10,938 nucleotides of DNA from Halicephalobus mephisto (taxonomy: Eukaryota > Nematoda > Chromadorea > Rhabditida > Panagrolaimidae). The translations under genes and the position numbers were made by a program. The stretch's first letter is position 1. Each line of letters opens with the position of its first letter. The notes under the pieces were generated by a model. The model had not been told where the DNA came from. It did not search any database and saw nothing but the letters and a program-made list of their open reading frames with translations. This document shows positions 1 through 6,559 of the stretch, piece after piece. The stretch lies in assembly GCA_009193035.1 (NCBI GenBank), contig SWDT01000492.1:1-10938 (forward strand), in the 5' to 3' direction.

Positions 1-111
1 CAAACTCTTAACGCAGAGAAATCAATTACAAAGTCGGAAACTTACGGTTCTTGGACATCAGACATGACAAGGTTATTACAAGGTGACGAAAATGACTTCA
101 GAATTTTATAA
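1..111 (+). CDS. Possible 3'-terminal exon of an unrecognised upstream gene (partial)
   Basis: Frame 1 is open from the window edge for 36 codons and closes with TAA at 109-111. The residues are mixed and hydrophilic (for example SETYGSWTSDMTRLLQGDEN), unlike the Lys/Asn/Ile/Phe-rich translation of the AT-rich sequence that follows. I do not recognise the protein. It could be the last exon of a gene lying to the left, or chance. No polyadenylation signal is clear downstream. Confidence 0.2.
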   Translation, partial: QTLNAEKSITKSETYGSWTSDMTRLLQGDENDFRIL

Positions 112-177
112 AATAGCAGGTTCCTATCGGAAATTTTACCTTCGTATTCGATACAATAATAAGCAGAAAAGACGATT

Positions 178-217
178 ATCTATGGCCCAGTTCGTCCAAA
201 GTGGCGAACCCATAGAT
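178..217. repeat. Compound inverted repeat able to form a 16-bp hairpin
   Basis: Three stem segments nest in order: ATCTATGG (178-185) pairs with CCATAGAT (210-217), GTTCG (190-194) with CGAAC (205-209), and CCA (196-198) with TGG (202-204). The loop is AAG. The only unpaired stem bases are CCCA (186-189) and T195, both on the 5' arm. All 16 pairs are Watson-Crick. If the exon at the left edge is real, this lies in its 3' untranslated region. No known RNA family is recognised. Confidence 0.4.
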
Positions 218-721
218 TTTTGATGAGAAGATGATAATCTCTGTCATATTTCATCAATTCTCCTAAAATGATAAGCCTTAAGATGCCTCATTTTTTCGTG
301 TTAGGACCATAAACTTCTTAGTTTTTAGAATTATTTTCCACTAAATTCACTTTTTCTTGTTATTCCTTAGTTATTACAATATATTTTACAAATTTTCCAT
401 CTTTATATTTAGTAATAATAATTTAGATGCATTTCTACAGAAAGATATTCAGTATATCGAATTATTATTGATTTATTTAATTGCAAAATAATGAATACTT
501 TGCAGTAAAATTCTATTTTTCAATTTAGGATTTTAGATTAAAATTACTTGTCTACTGACAGAAATCAATTAACTGCTAGTAACTTAAGCTTAATTTTGGA
601 TCAGGAGCTCGAAAAAATATATAACTATGAACTTAACCATTTTGATTATCTACTCCTATATCACTGACAAGCATTAAGTAAAAAAGATCAATTTTTCAGA
701 ACCACTAATGGTTACTGTTGA

Positions 722-901
722 GGAGAGAACTATACTAAAAAGGAGCTCCTGAAGAGATGGCCTGAAAATCAGGGACTGTGGAATACTGTAGGACATGAGC
801 GAGACTCTCTGTTGTCTTTCGAATATAAGATATATGTAGTAAAGGGAGATGGAGAGTTCGATTGGACTGAAAACTGTTGGTTCCTACTATTTAGCAATTA
901 A
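722..901 (+). CDS. Unrecognised 59-codon open frame, possible exon or coding relic
   Basis: The frame runs from just after a TGA (719-721) to a TAA (899-901) and has no ATG at its left end. Its translation looks protein-like, with four tryptophans and stretches such as KKELLKRWPENQGLW and VVKGDGEFDWTENCW, and few of the Lys/Asn/Ile runs usual in AT-rich noncoding DNA. I cannot assign a family. No strong acceptor precedes it. A T-rich tract ending in CAG lies at about 692-699, but from that acceptor the TGA at 719-721 would remain in frame. It may be a relic or chance. Confidence 0.2.
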   Translation, partial: GENYTKKELLKRWPENQGLWNTVGHERDSLLSFEYKIYVVKGDGEFDWTENCWFLLFSN

Positions 902-1109
902 GCTCGTTTATCTTAACATAAGCATAAAACAAAGGAGGAAGGATCCTCGTTTGACCGAAGTCAAACTCGGACCCGTCTAAAGCTGGAATTTCTCAAAGAC
1001 TGACTCTCTAACACTTTAGTCTCACTTCACAGGCGTCGGCTGACTGGGCGGAGCCTTGGGTATTTTGTCTAGGCCGTTCCGGTTTAAGTCCGATCTTTGT
1101 GCCTACATA

Positions 1110-1138
1110 TACCCTAATTTCCAGATTATAAACCCGGG
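1110..1138 (+). repeat. Left TIR of the outer pogo-like element, with TA duplication
   Basis: TA at 1110-1111 is followed by the 27-bp repeat beginning CCCTAATTTCCAGATTATAA and ending CCCGGG. It pairs with the right copy except at the 12th and 21st bases. Confidence 0.7.
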
Positions 1139-1225
1139 CTTATACAAGGGATTAACTTATAAACAGAAAAAGAGCGCTTATTTAGTAATTCTGTGCAGAT
1201 CAATAAATCACTGTGTTGTTAAACT

Positions 1226-1233
1226 ATTTTCTT
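1226..1233. repeat. hAT target-site duplication, left copy
   Basis: ATTTTCTT directly precedes the element's first base. It is identical to 4273-4280. Eight bases is the duplication length of hAT transposons. Confidence 0.93.
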
Positions 1234-1340
1234 TAGGGTTGCATGATTCCCGGGAATAATCAAACAGCGGGAATATTCCCGGGAATATTTCCAGGAATAT
1301 TCCCAAAAAGTGGGAATTATCTGGGAATAATCAAATATCA
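1234..1340 (+). repeat. Left terminal and subterminal repeat region of the hAT element
   Basis: It begins TAGGGTTG. Subterminal motifs follow: ATTCCCGGGAAT at 1246-1257, GGGAATATTCCC at 1269-1280 overlapping ATTCCCGGGAAT at 1275-1286, ATTCCC at 1299-1304, TGGGAAT at 1311-1317, and the inner repeat TGGGAATAATCAAATATCA at 1322-1340. By family analogy such arrays are transposase-binding sites; that is inference. Confidence 0.85.
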
Positions 1341-1441
1341 GTACTAATTAGGTTGAAAAATGTTTAAAAACGAGTTTTCTTGATAAATTTAAGTAAAACT
1401 AACAATAATAAAATTTATAAATTAAAAAATTAATAAAAAAT

Positions 1442-3813
1442 TTAATCAGAAAAAATGATTTCTCCATCATTACTTAAGTCAATTTCAATTGACTCCACAT
1501 CAACAGCACTTCCATCGGATTCTAGCTCTGTTTCTTCTAAATTTGATTCATTTTGTTTGAAAAATTCTGAATATTCAAGTAACAGATTATGCTTAATGTA
1601 AGTCAGACTTGAAGCTGTTGCAACTAAGAGTCTAAAACAAAAATAATCTAAATAGAAAGCCTAAGAGCTTACCTATTTCGAACTTTAGTGTGTATTGCAC
1701 TACGAATCGACCAATTTCTTTCAGTAACTGCTGAAGTAATTGGAATGGATTTGAGCTCATTAAATATAGTACATAAATTTGATGACGAATAATACGCATT
1801 CCAAAAACTTTCTGCATCTAAGGTACCTGATTCTAACGAAGACCAAATTATTGGACGTTTCTCTTTAGCAAATTCGCCAGTTCTTGCTTTGTATCGACCA
1901 ATTTCAGCAATTACCTAAATCAAAAAATAGATAAAAATAACAAAATTCACTCACTTGCTCTTCTTTACCAGCAAAAATAGGATTTTTCAGAATTTTCTCA
2001 GATAGGATATTTAAGAGAACATCCATTTGCTCACTATCAAGAGAAGTGCCACGATCAGTTGGCTCAAGCAAATCCATTAAGTAAACAATTTTGTTTTCAC
2101 AAAACTTCTTCCGTTCATTCATTATCTGCAATTGCAGTAAATTATTTTTTGAAACAACAATAACTAAATATACCTCTGTAAATCTTCCACAAAATTCCTT
2201 ATTCCCAAAGTTCTTAATATTTTTGATTGATTGATCAAATGCAGAATCAATTTTCTTGTATGCAGCACGTGCATCAACAACGTCTCCTTCAATGCATTTA
2301 ATAACTGCAGCCAATGGATAAAGAACTTGTTCAATTAATTTGAGAGTAGACCAAAAATGTTCTGCTTTACAAAGCAAATCCCGAATTTCTGAACATCCAT
2401 TTTCTGTTTCCAACTTTTCATCCCAAATCGTTTTTTTTAATGCAGCTTCATATTTAACAACATTTGAAATTAATGACCATGTAGAATACCAACGAGTTGG
2501 CGTAGGAAGCTGAAGTAAAAATCGGGATCCAACAGTTTTTAATTGGTTTTCTGCTAGAAGTTGGGAAGGAATTCGTTTTCTAAAAGATTTTTAAAAAGTT
2601 TATACAGTTGAATCTCGATATAAGGCATCCTCAAGGGACCAGACAAATCGTGCCTTATATCGTGGGGTGTCTTTTATCGAGGGTCGAATATGACTAAAAT
2701 TCTTTTAATTCTCATAAATTTTTATGCGGGCCAAACTAACGCACTGAAACCGTGCCTTATAGCCTGGGTGCGTTATATCGAGATTCCACTGTATATAAAA
2801 AATATAAACAACTTACCGAAAGAATTTGGCTATTTTATTACAATTATGAACAAATTCTTTGACACTTGGTTCATTACAGAAATCTTTAGCAGCCAAATCT
2901 ACTGAATGAGCTTTACATCCATCGAAAATAATCCAAGGAAATTTTTGTTCGAGTAAACGCCATGCTAATTTCATGTTTGAAGCATTGTCGGTCATAACAG
3001 CAACAACTTTTCGTGGTCCTAATTTCTCTATTTGATCCGATAATACATCACAAATATAGAAACCGGTGTGTTCCTCCAAAGTAGCATCAATTGTAGAAAA
3101 TAAAAACGGTTTTGGTGTATGTACAACAACATTTATAAGTCTATGTGAAGAAACGTCAGTCCATCCATCTGAGGATAAAGCGAGGAAATCTGCCGAATTT
3201 ACTGCTTTTTCGACCATTTTTTCTACTCTTTGATATTCCATATTTAATAATGTTGTAGAGAATTGAAATCTTGATGGAAGGTTATAAGCTGGTCTTAATT
3301 TTCGAAATAATTCCTTCCAAAAAGGATTATCAAGAAAATTCGCCGGAATATTTCCAGTAACCATTGCCTAAAAACTTTTTAAAATTATAAAAAGTACTAC
3401 ATACCCGTGTGAGTAATATATCAAGATTGGCCTTTTCATTTTCATCTGGTTGTTGATCAAAGAATTTTTCGATTCTCGACGAAACATTTGATAAAGAAGT
3501 TGATTTCTCAGATGGCGATGATGAAAGGTAACATCTAGTATCTATTGCAACGAGATTTGAATTAAGCTTTTTAGTGACGGGAGAACCTTCGTCATCAGAT
3601 TTGCTTCTGATCTTCTTGCGTATTCCTTCATTCATTTTCTGACATTGATTCTAAAAAAAATTTTAGTTTAAAAAAATGTTTTTTGATTACCTTTAGATGA
3701 TTTTTCCACTTGGAAACATTTTCTATGTACTCCCTTGAACAAAATTGACAAGCAAACTTTCCATTCGGCTGCTTAATAAAGTACGCACGAGACCAATTAT
3801 ATTGTGGAGCCAT
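1442..3813 (-). CDS. hAT-family transposase, BED zinc finger type, seven exons, 642 aa
   Basis: Nuclear enzyme that would excise and reinsert the element. Exons on the minus strand: 3813-3691, 3650-3405, 3367-2817, 2579-2174, 2125-1955, 1914-1673, 1631-1442. All introns are GT...AG and of 37-48 nt, except intron 3 (237 nt), which holds a MITE. The exons sum to 1,929 nt with no stop before TAA at 1444-1442. ATG at 3813 is the first Met in the frame. Visible domains: BED zinc finger with C22, C25, H39 and C44 (C44 comes from exon 2); catalytic D190 (SSDGWTD) and D250 (MTDNASNMK); CxxH pair C274/H277; PTRW at 334-337; C-terminal dimerisation block with E564 (ITSAVTERNWS) followed by HTKVRNRL. 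The tail is acidic. Length and motif order fit intact family members. Intron 4 is a multiple of three and open, so retention would add 16 residues. Confidence 0.93.
2605..2791. mobile_element. 187-bp MITE (pogo/Tigger-like ends) inside intron 3 of the hAT transposase
   Basis: The ends are inverted repeats of about 26 bp: CAGTTGAATCTCGATATAAG from 2605 on the + strand and CAGTGGAATCTCGATATAAC from 2791 on the minus strand, with three mismatches overall. TA flanks both sides (2603-2604 and 2792-2793). CAGT-type ends with a ...CTCGATATAA core and TA duplication are typical of pogo/Tigger-derived non-autonomous elements. Inside, CGTGCCTTATA occurs twice in direct orientation (2649-2659 and 2751-2761). 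No coding capacity is seen. Removing the element plus one TA leaves a 48-nt intron, equal to intron 4, so it landed without touching the splice sites at 2815-2816 and 2580-2581. Confidence 0.88.
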
Positions 3814-4155
3814 CAAAAAAGTACAAAACACGTCTATAACGAAATATTTATTGTTTAAAAAATAGAAAAGTGTTGGATTGTTGCTGAGGAATCCGGATAC
3901 GCGTGTAAACAAAAATATGTGGAAATAATTTTATGAGGCCAAGGACACGAGATAAACCACAACTCAATCAAAAATATTGCGCAATCTTCAAATTGTTGCC
4001 AACCCGCAATCGTACGCCTTTTGTTAGTCCTCAGGGTATTTCCCTTCGGGACCAACGCTGTATGGCTTGCACCCAAATAGATTGCACAATCCAACAAAAA
4101 GAAATCGGAAAGTGATGTTATATCAGTAAAACAATCGTTTCAAAACCAAAAATCA

Positions 4156-4272
4156 TGATATTTGATTATTCCCATTTTTTATAAGGAGCGGGAATCATCG
4201 AATGATTCCCGGGAATCTTCCCGGGAATATTCCCATGGGAATCAATGGAAATATTCCCGACTTTCAACCCTA
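4156..4272 (-). repeat. Right terminal and subterminal repeat region of the hAT element
   Basis: The inner repeat TGATATTTGATTATTCCCA (4156-4174) is the exact reverse complement of 1322-1340. Outward come GGGAAT at 4190-4195, ATTCCCGGGAAT at 4205-4216, CTTCCCGGGAAT at 4217-4228, GGGAATATTCCC at 4223-4234, ATTCCCATGGGAAT at 4229-4242, ATTCCC at 4253-4258, and the terminal CAACCCTA at 4265-4272. Confidence 0.85.
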
Positions 4273-4280
4273 ATTTTCTT
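4273..4280. repeat. hAT target-site duplication, right copy
   Basis: ATTTTCTT directly follows the last base of the element and matches 1226-1233 at all eight positions, which suggests a fairly recent insertion. Confidence 0.93.
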
Positions 4281-4294
4281 TTAATTTCTGTTTG

Positions 4295-4530
4295 TAAACA
4301 ATTTCGTTGATTCTTGTGGAATTATCGCAATTTTTGAATGTTCGTTAATCGAAGCTTTAGTTGCTTCTATCAGATGAGATCTAGCAGACTCGAATATCAA
4401 AAAACCTTTTGGAATAAAGCAATGGACTTGGCTTCTTTATCTAATATTCATTTATCCATTGGTCCATCATTAACTCGTTCATCCGACCGTTTTCGTTGGT
4501 CTCGTGTCAGTTACAAGGCGCGACACTGTT
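4295..4530 (-). pseudogene. Broken pogo/Tigger-type transposase fragments
   Basis: Two fragments are visible on the minus strand in different frames. The upstream one (about 4515-4407) reads KRSDERVNDGPMDK, a stop, then ILDKEAKSIALFQKVF. It resembles part of a CENP-B-type helix-turn-helix domain, weakly. The next (4397 to about 4295) reads FESARSHLIEATKASINEHS then KIAIIPQEST. This resembles the pogo DDE stretch D-x-A-R-x-H-L...I-I-P-x-x-x-T that ends the catalytic core. The first acidic residue is Glu here, where family members usually have Asp. Stops, frame changes and a large internal deletion make it non-functional. A third piece, YKQKLKENSLTTQ, appears only when the hAT insertion is removed and its target duplication is counted once, which suggests the hAT landed in this relic's coding region. 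Confidence 0.45.
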
Positions 4531-4658
4531 AATAAAAATGCTTATTTTTTTCAAAAAAAACAATTAAAAATGCTTGCTAAACCTATCAAAGACTTCTCAA
4601 GTTCATATAAAAAGTCTGAGAAAATTTTCCTACAGTGACCAGGGGGTTTTATAATTGA

Positions 4659-4687
4659 CCCGGGCTTATAATCAGGAAATTAGGGTA
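4659..4687 (-). repeat. Right TIR of the outer pogo-like element, with TA duplication
   Basis: Read on the minus strand from 4685 it begins CCCTAATTTCCTGATTATAA and ends CCCGGG. TA at 4686-4687 is the second target-site copy. Just inside lies another TTATAA-containing stretch, a possible subterminal repeat. Confidence 0.7.
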
Positions 4688-5604
4688 ATTGTTATTTGTG
4701 CCTTATTGTTGAGTAAAAGTTATTAATACACTTTCTGTTTCTGCCCTAACAATTACATTATTACAATTACAGTAATTGATAGATTCATGAAATGTCCTTT
4801 AAAATGTTGATAAAATATATTGTAACTCATAGTTTGAGACAAACTAAATAGTATTAATATGAAAAGTGAAGCTTTTCGATTTCTAAATGTTTCATTATTA
4901 AAGAATGTTAAAAGTAAATATTTATTAATGATTCGAAAAAAACATTAAAAATCACTGAAAATAACATTTGAATGATCCTGACGTGAAAAAAATTAGAAAT
5001 CCCAACACAGGATTTCTGAAATCACATCTAACTGAATGGAATCAACACATAGGAACTCCTGACCACAGTTTTCACATTATTTGGTTCTAATTAAAAGTAG
5101 CCGATGGCAGAATTGGAATTTAACAGAAAGCAGATCATAACTAAGTATAATCAATGTAATAATATTTTTTTAACCGGAAGCAAACATGATCCAAGCACGT
5201 CGATTACACTCAGTTACAATCAACCTTCTGTTGGATTGCAATCCTGCCATCGATTGTACCCAGTTAAAATCAAAAAATGTGAAAACTGTGATCAGGAGCT
5301 CTTACGTGTTGATTCCAATCAGTGAGACCTGATTTCAGAGAAACTGTGGACTGTCCATTCTTTTTTGGAACAGTCTGAAACACCAAATCATGTTTTTTAT
5401 GATTTTTTTAACAATATTTTTAATTAAACTCGACAATTTCTGGTCCTATATGTGTAGCTATTACAATTTTCTGCCTATTATATTAAATAATGAAACATTT
5501 TATATCAAATTTTCAGCAATTATAATCTCAACGCATTTAATTTTTCCTTTTATTCCACCTGTATATCAAAGCAAAATTGCCAAGCACTAAGCACTATTAC
5601 CACA
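4688..5604. other. AT-rich stretch without a recognised gene
   Basis: This lies between the two pogo-like elements. An ATG-initiated frame (5104-5325) reads 73 residues, MAELEFNRKQIITKYNQCNN at its start and KKCENCDQELLRVDSNQ at its end. I do not recognise it and see no splice or repeat context, so I do not call it a gene. A perfect 8-bp inverted repeat AGAAATCC/GGATTTCT (4995-5002 and 5010-5017, 7-nt loop) is present and may be chance. Another frame (5390-5590) is hydrophobic only because the DNA is T-rich. Confidence 0.5.
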
Positions 5605-5624
5605 TACCGTATTTGCTCTAGTAG
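5605..5624 (+). repeat. Left TIR and TA duplication of the 907-bp pogo-like element
   Basis: TA at 5605-5606 then CCGTATTTGCTCTAGTAG. It pairs with the right end at 16 of the first 18 bases. Confidence 0.8.
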
Positions 5625-6513
5625 TGATGCACTCTCTATTTGTGGCGCATGTCTAATAATGGCATATGACCGTATCTCCGGGTTTAACTTGGGACAAGAT
5701 TGCACTAGTACTTTTAGATCTTCCAGAGTCGAGAAAATAACAAGCTGTTTATTCTTTATAACAATTACATCTACCTCAATACAAAATCCCCGATAATCCA
5801 AAAGTAGTTATGAGAATGCCTATCGTGATAAGACTTACCCTCCCTTATACAAAACCAACTTTTCTACGACTTTTATATGCATCTTGGTGATTTTTTGAAT
5901 TACCTCCTAGGTAGTTTATATCACACCCAGATTTACGCAATGCCGAGTGATTCTGATTCCGATCAAAGACCTACACCCAGTAAGAAGAAGAGTTTCGATT
6001 TGAATTTCAAGCTGAAAGCTGTCAATTTTACGAAGATTGGATGCTTCACGGCGAGAAATCGTACACGAAGTTGGAGAACATGAGAGCTGCACCTATGAAT
6101 GACTATTTGCAATGGATTATTGACGCCTGGGAATAATTGCCAAAGGAACTCATACTCAATTCATTCGAAGGATGTAGTTTGATGAATGCTCTGAATAGCA
6201 GCGAGGACGACAAGATTCACTGCTTCAAGCCTGATGGATCAATTCCGACCGGTTGCTATCTTCTTAAGCAAGCACGAGCCAAGGCTGTGGCCACCAAACT
6301 TCAGCAAATTAATATTGAAGAAGAAGAGGAAGAGAACGGCTATGATAGCGACGCATCTGTTGAATTTCTTTAGTTTCTTACCGAGTTTTTGTTAAATTAT
6401 TAATCAAAAAATAGTGGCACAGTCTCTATTTGCGGCGCATCTCTAATAGTGACGCACCCTAACAGATCAATTGAAAAATTGTTACGCATGTGCCTCTATT
6501 AGAGCAAGTACGG
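5607..6513 (+). mobile_element. Internally deleted pogo-like DNA transposon (907 bp)
   Basis: The left end reads CCGTATTTGCTCTAGTAG from 5607 and the right end, on the minus strand from 6513, reads CCGTACTTGCTCTAATAG. They differ twice in these 18 bases. TA flanks both (5605-5606 and 6514-6515). Subterminal repeats recur: CTCTATTTG-x-GGCGCAT-x-TCTAATA occurs near both ends (about 5634-5657 and 6424-6449). The inside keeps two pieces of a pogo-type transposase on the + strand (separate entry). The part 5660-5876 shows no coding sequence I recognise. The TIR differs from both other TA-flanked elements in this window, so it is a separate family. Confidence 0.82.
5941..6373 (+). pseudogene. pogo-type transposase remnant: N-terminus joined to C-terminus, core deleted
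   Basis: ATG at 5941 opens a Ser/Asp-rich leader, then KKKSFDLNFKLKAVNF. This matches the first helix region of the Brinker-like DNA-binding domain that starts many pogo/Tigger/JRK-type transposases. That frame stops at 6081-6083. The downstream frame begins in DWMLHGEKSYTKLENMRAAP, runs to a TAA (6134-6136), and continues in phase as LPKELILNSFEGCSLMNALN and IHCFKPDGSIPTG. This is the C-terminal block of the same transposase class, followed by an acidic tail and a stop at 6371-6373. The catalytic core is absent and the two parts are in different frames, so an internal deletion joined the ends near 6034-6045. The TAA at 6134-6136 sits between DAWE and LPKE, where relatives read through. It cannot encode an active enzyme; at most the N-terminal piece could be translated. 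Confidence 0.8.
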
Positions 6514-6515
6514 TA
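6496..6515 (-). repeat. Right TIR and TA duplication of the 907-bp pogo-like element
   Basis: On the minus strand this reads TA then CCGTACTTGCTCTAATAG. The second TA copy is 6514-6515. Confidence 0.8.
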
Positions 6516-6544
6516 TATATAACGTACATGGAGGCTCATTTAAC

Positions 6545-6559
6545 TTTAGAAAATATATA
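6545..6559. repeat. Target-site duplication at the 3' end of the RTE-like element
   Basis: TTTAGAAAATATATA here matches TTTAGGAAATATATA at 9743-9757 in 14 of 15 bases. The length and AT-rich sequence suit target-primed insertion of a non-LTR element. Confidence 0.78.

Larger units (their letters stand above)
112..1109. other. AT-rich stretch without a recognised gene
   Basis: No recognisable gene lies between the possible exon at the left edge and the first transposon. The stretch holds a compound hairpin (178-217) and an unrecognised 59-codon open frame (722-901), listed separately. From about 940 to 1100 the base composition becomes visibly more GC-rich, without a supportable coding frame. 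I see no tRNA and no tandem repeat. Confidence 0.5.
1234..4272 (-). mobile_element. Complete hAT transposon with apparently intact transposase gene
   Basis: The 3,039-bp element starts TAGGGTTG and ends CAACCCTA, with a perfect 8-bp duplication outside. Both ends carry many copies of GGGAAT/ATTCCC, often fused into palindromes. An inner 19-bp inverted repeat (1322-1340 and 4156-4174) is a perfect match. Inside lies one seven-exon transposase gene on the minus strand without a visible lesion. The right-hand 3814-4150 stretch, upstream of the start codon, is the likely promoter and leader; I see no other gene in it. The element therefore has everything expected of an autonomous hAT. It sits inside an older pogo-like relic and is itself host to a MITE in intron 3. 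Terminal TA is a variant of the more usual hAT CA terminus. Confidence 0.95.
1112..4685 (-). mobile_element. pogo/Tigger-like DNA transposon relic, split by a hAT insertion
   Basis: Inverted repeats begin CCCTAATTTCC at 1112 on the + strand and at 4685 on the minus strand. Over 27 bases (1112-1138 against 4659-4685) they differ at two positions. Each end is flanked by TA (1110-1111 and 4686-4687), the target duplication of the Tc1/mariner/pogo group. Subtracting the hAT element and its 8-bp duplication (3,047 bases) leaves about 527 bp, too short for an intact transposase. Minus-strand translation shows pogo-type transposase fragments (separate entry), so this is an internally deleted copy. 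Assignment to pogo rests on the TA duplication and the weak DDE-like fragment. The inverted repeat itself was not matched to a named family. Confidence 0.7.

Noticed and set aside
848..870. GAGTTCGATTGG resembling a tRNA T-loop
   Set aside because: No acceptor stem, anticodon arm or 3' partner could be folded around it.
1632..1817. 61-codon minus-strand frame over hAT exon 6
   Set aside because: Frame is wrong; the true frame carries the TERNWS and RNR dimerisation motifs.
3855..4115. Overlapping frames on both strands in the hAT 5' region (3855-4097 minus, 3933-4115 plus)
   Set aside because: They lie upstream of the transposase ATG, show no domain, and neither joins the BED exon in phase through a convincing splice pair. 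Most likely leader or promoter sequence.
4338..4532. 64-codon + strand frame
   Set aside because: Opposite to the pogo-like transposase fragments on the minus strand, which explain the sequence better.
599..5301. 12-base direct repeat GATCAGGAGCTC at 599-610 and 5290-5301
   Set aside because: Flanks do not match and one or more 12-mers are expected to repeat by chance in 11 kb.
5390..5590. Hydrophobic 66-codon frame that could suggest a membrane peptide
   Set aside because: Phe/Ile/Leu-rich because the DNA is T-rich; no signal-peptide logic, no splice or regulatory context.
5550..5801. 83-codon minus-strand frame
   Set aside because: Runs across the left TIR of the 907-bp element, has no recognised motif, and starts at a non-ATG codon.
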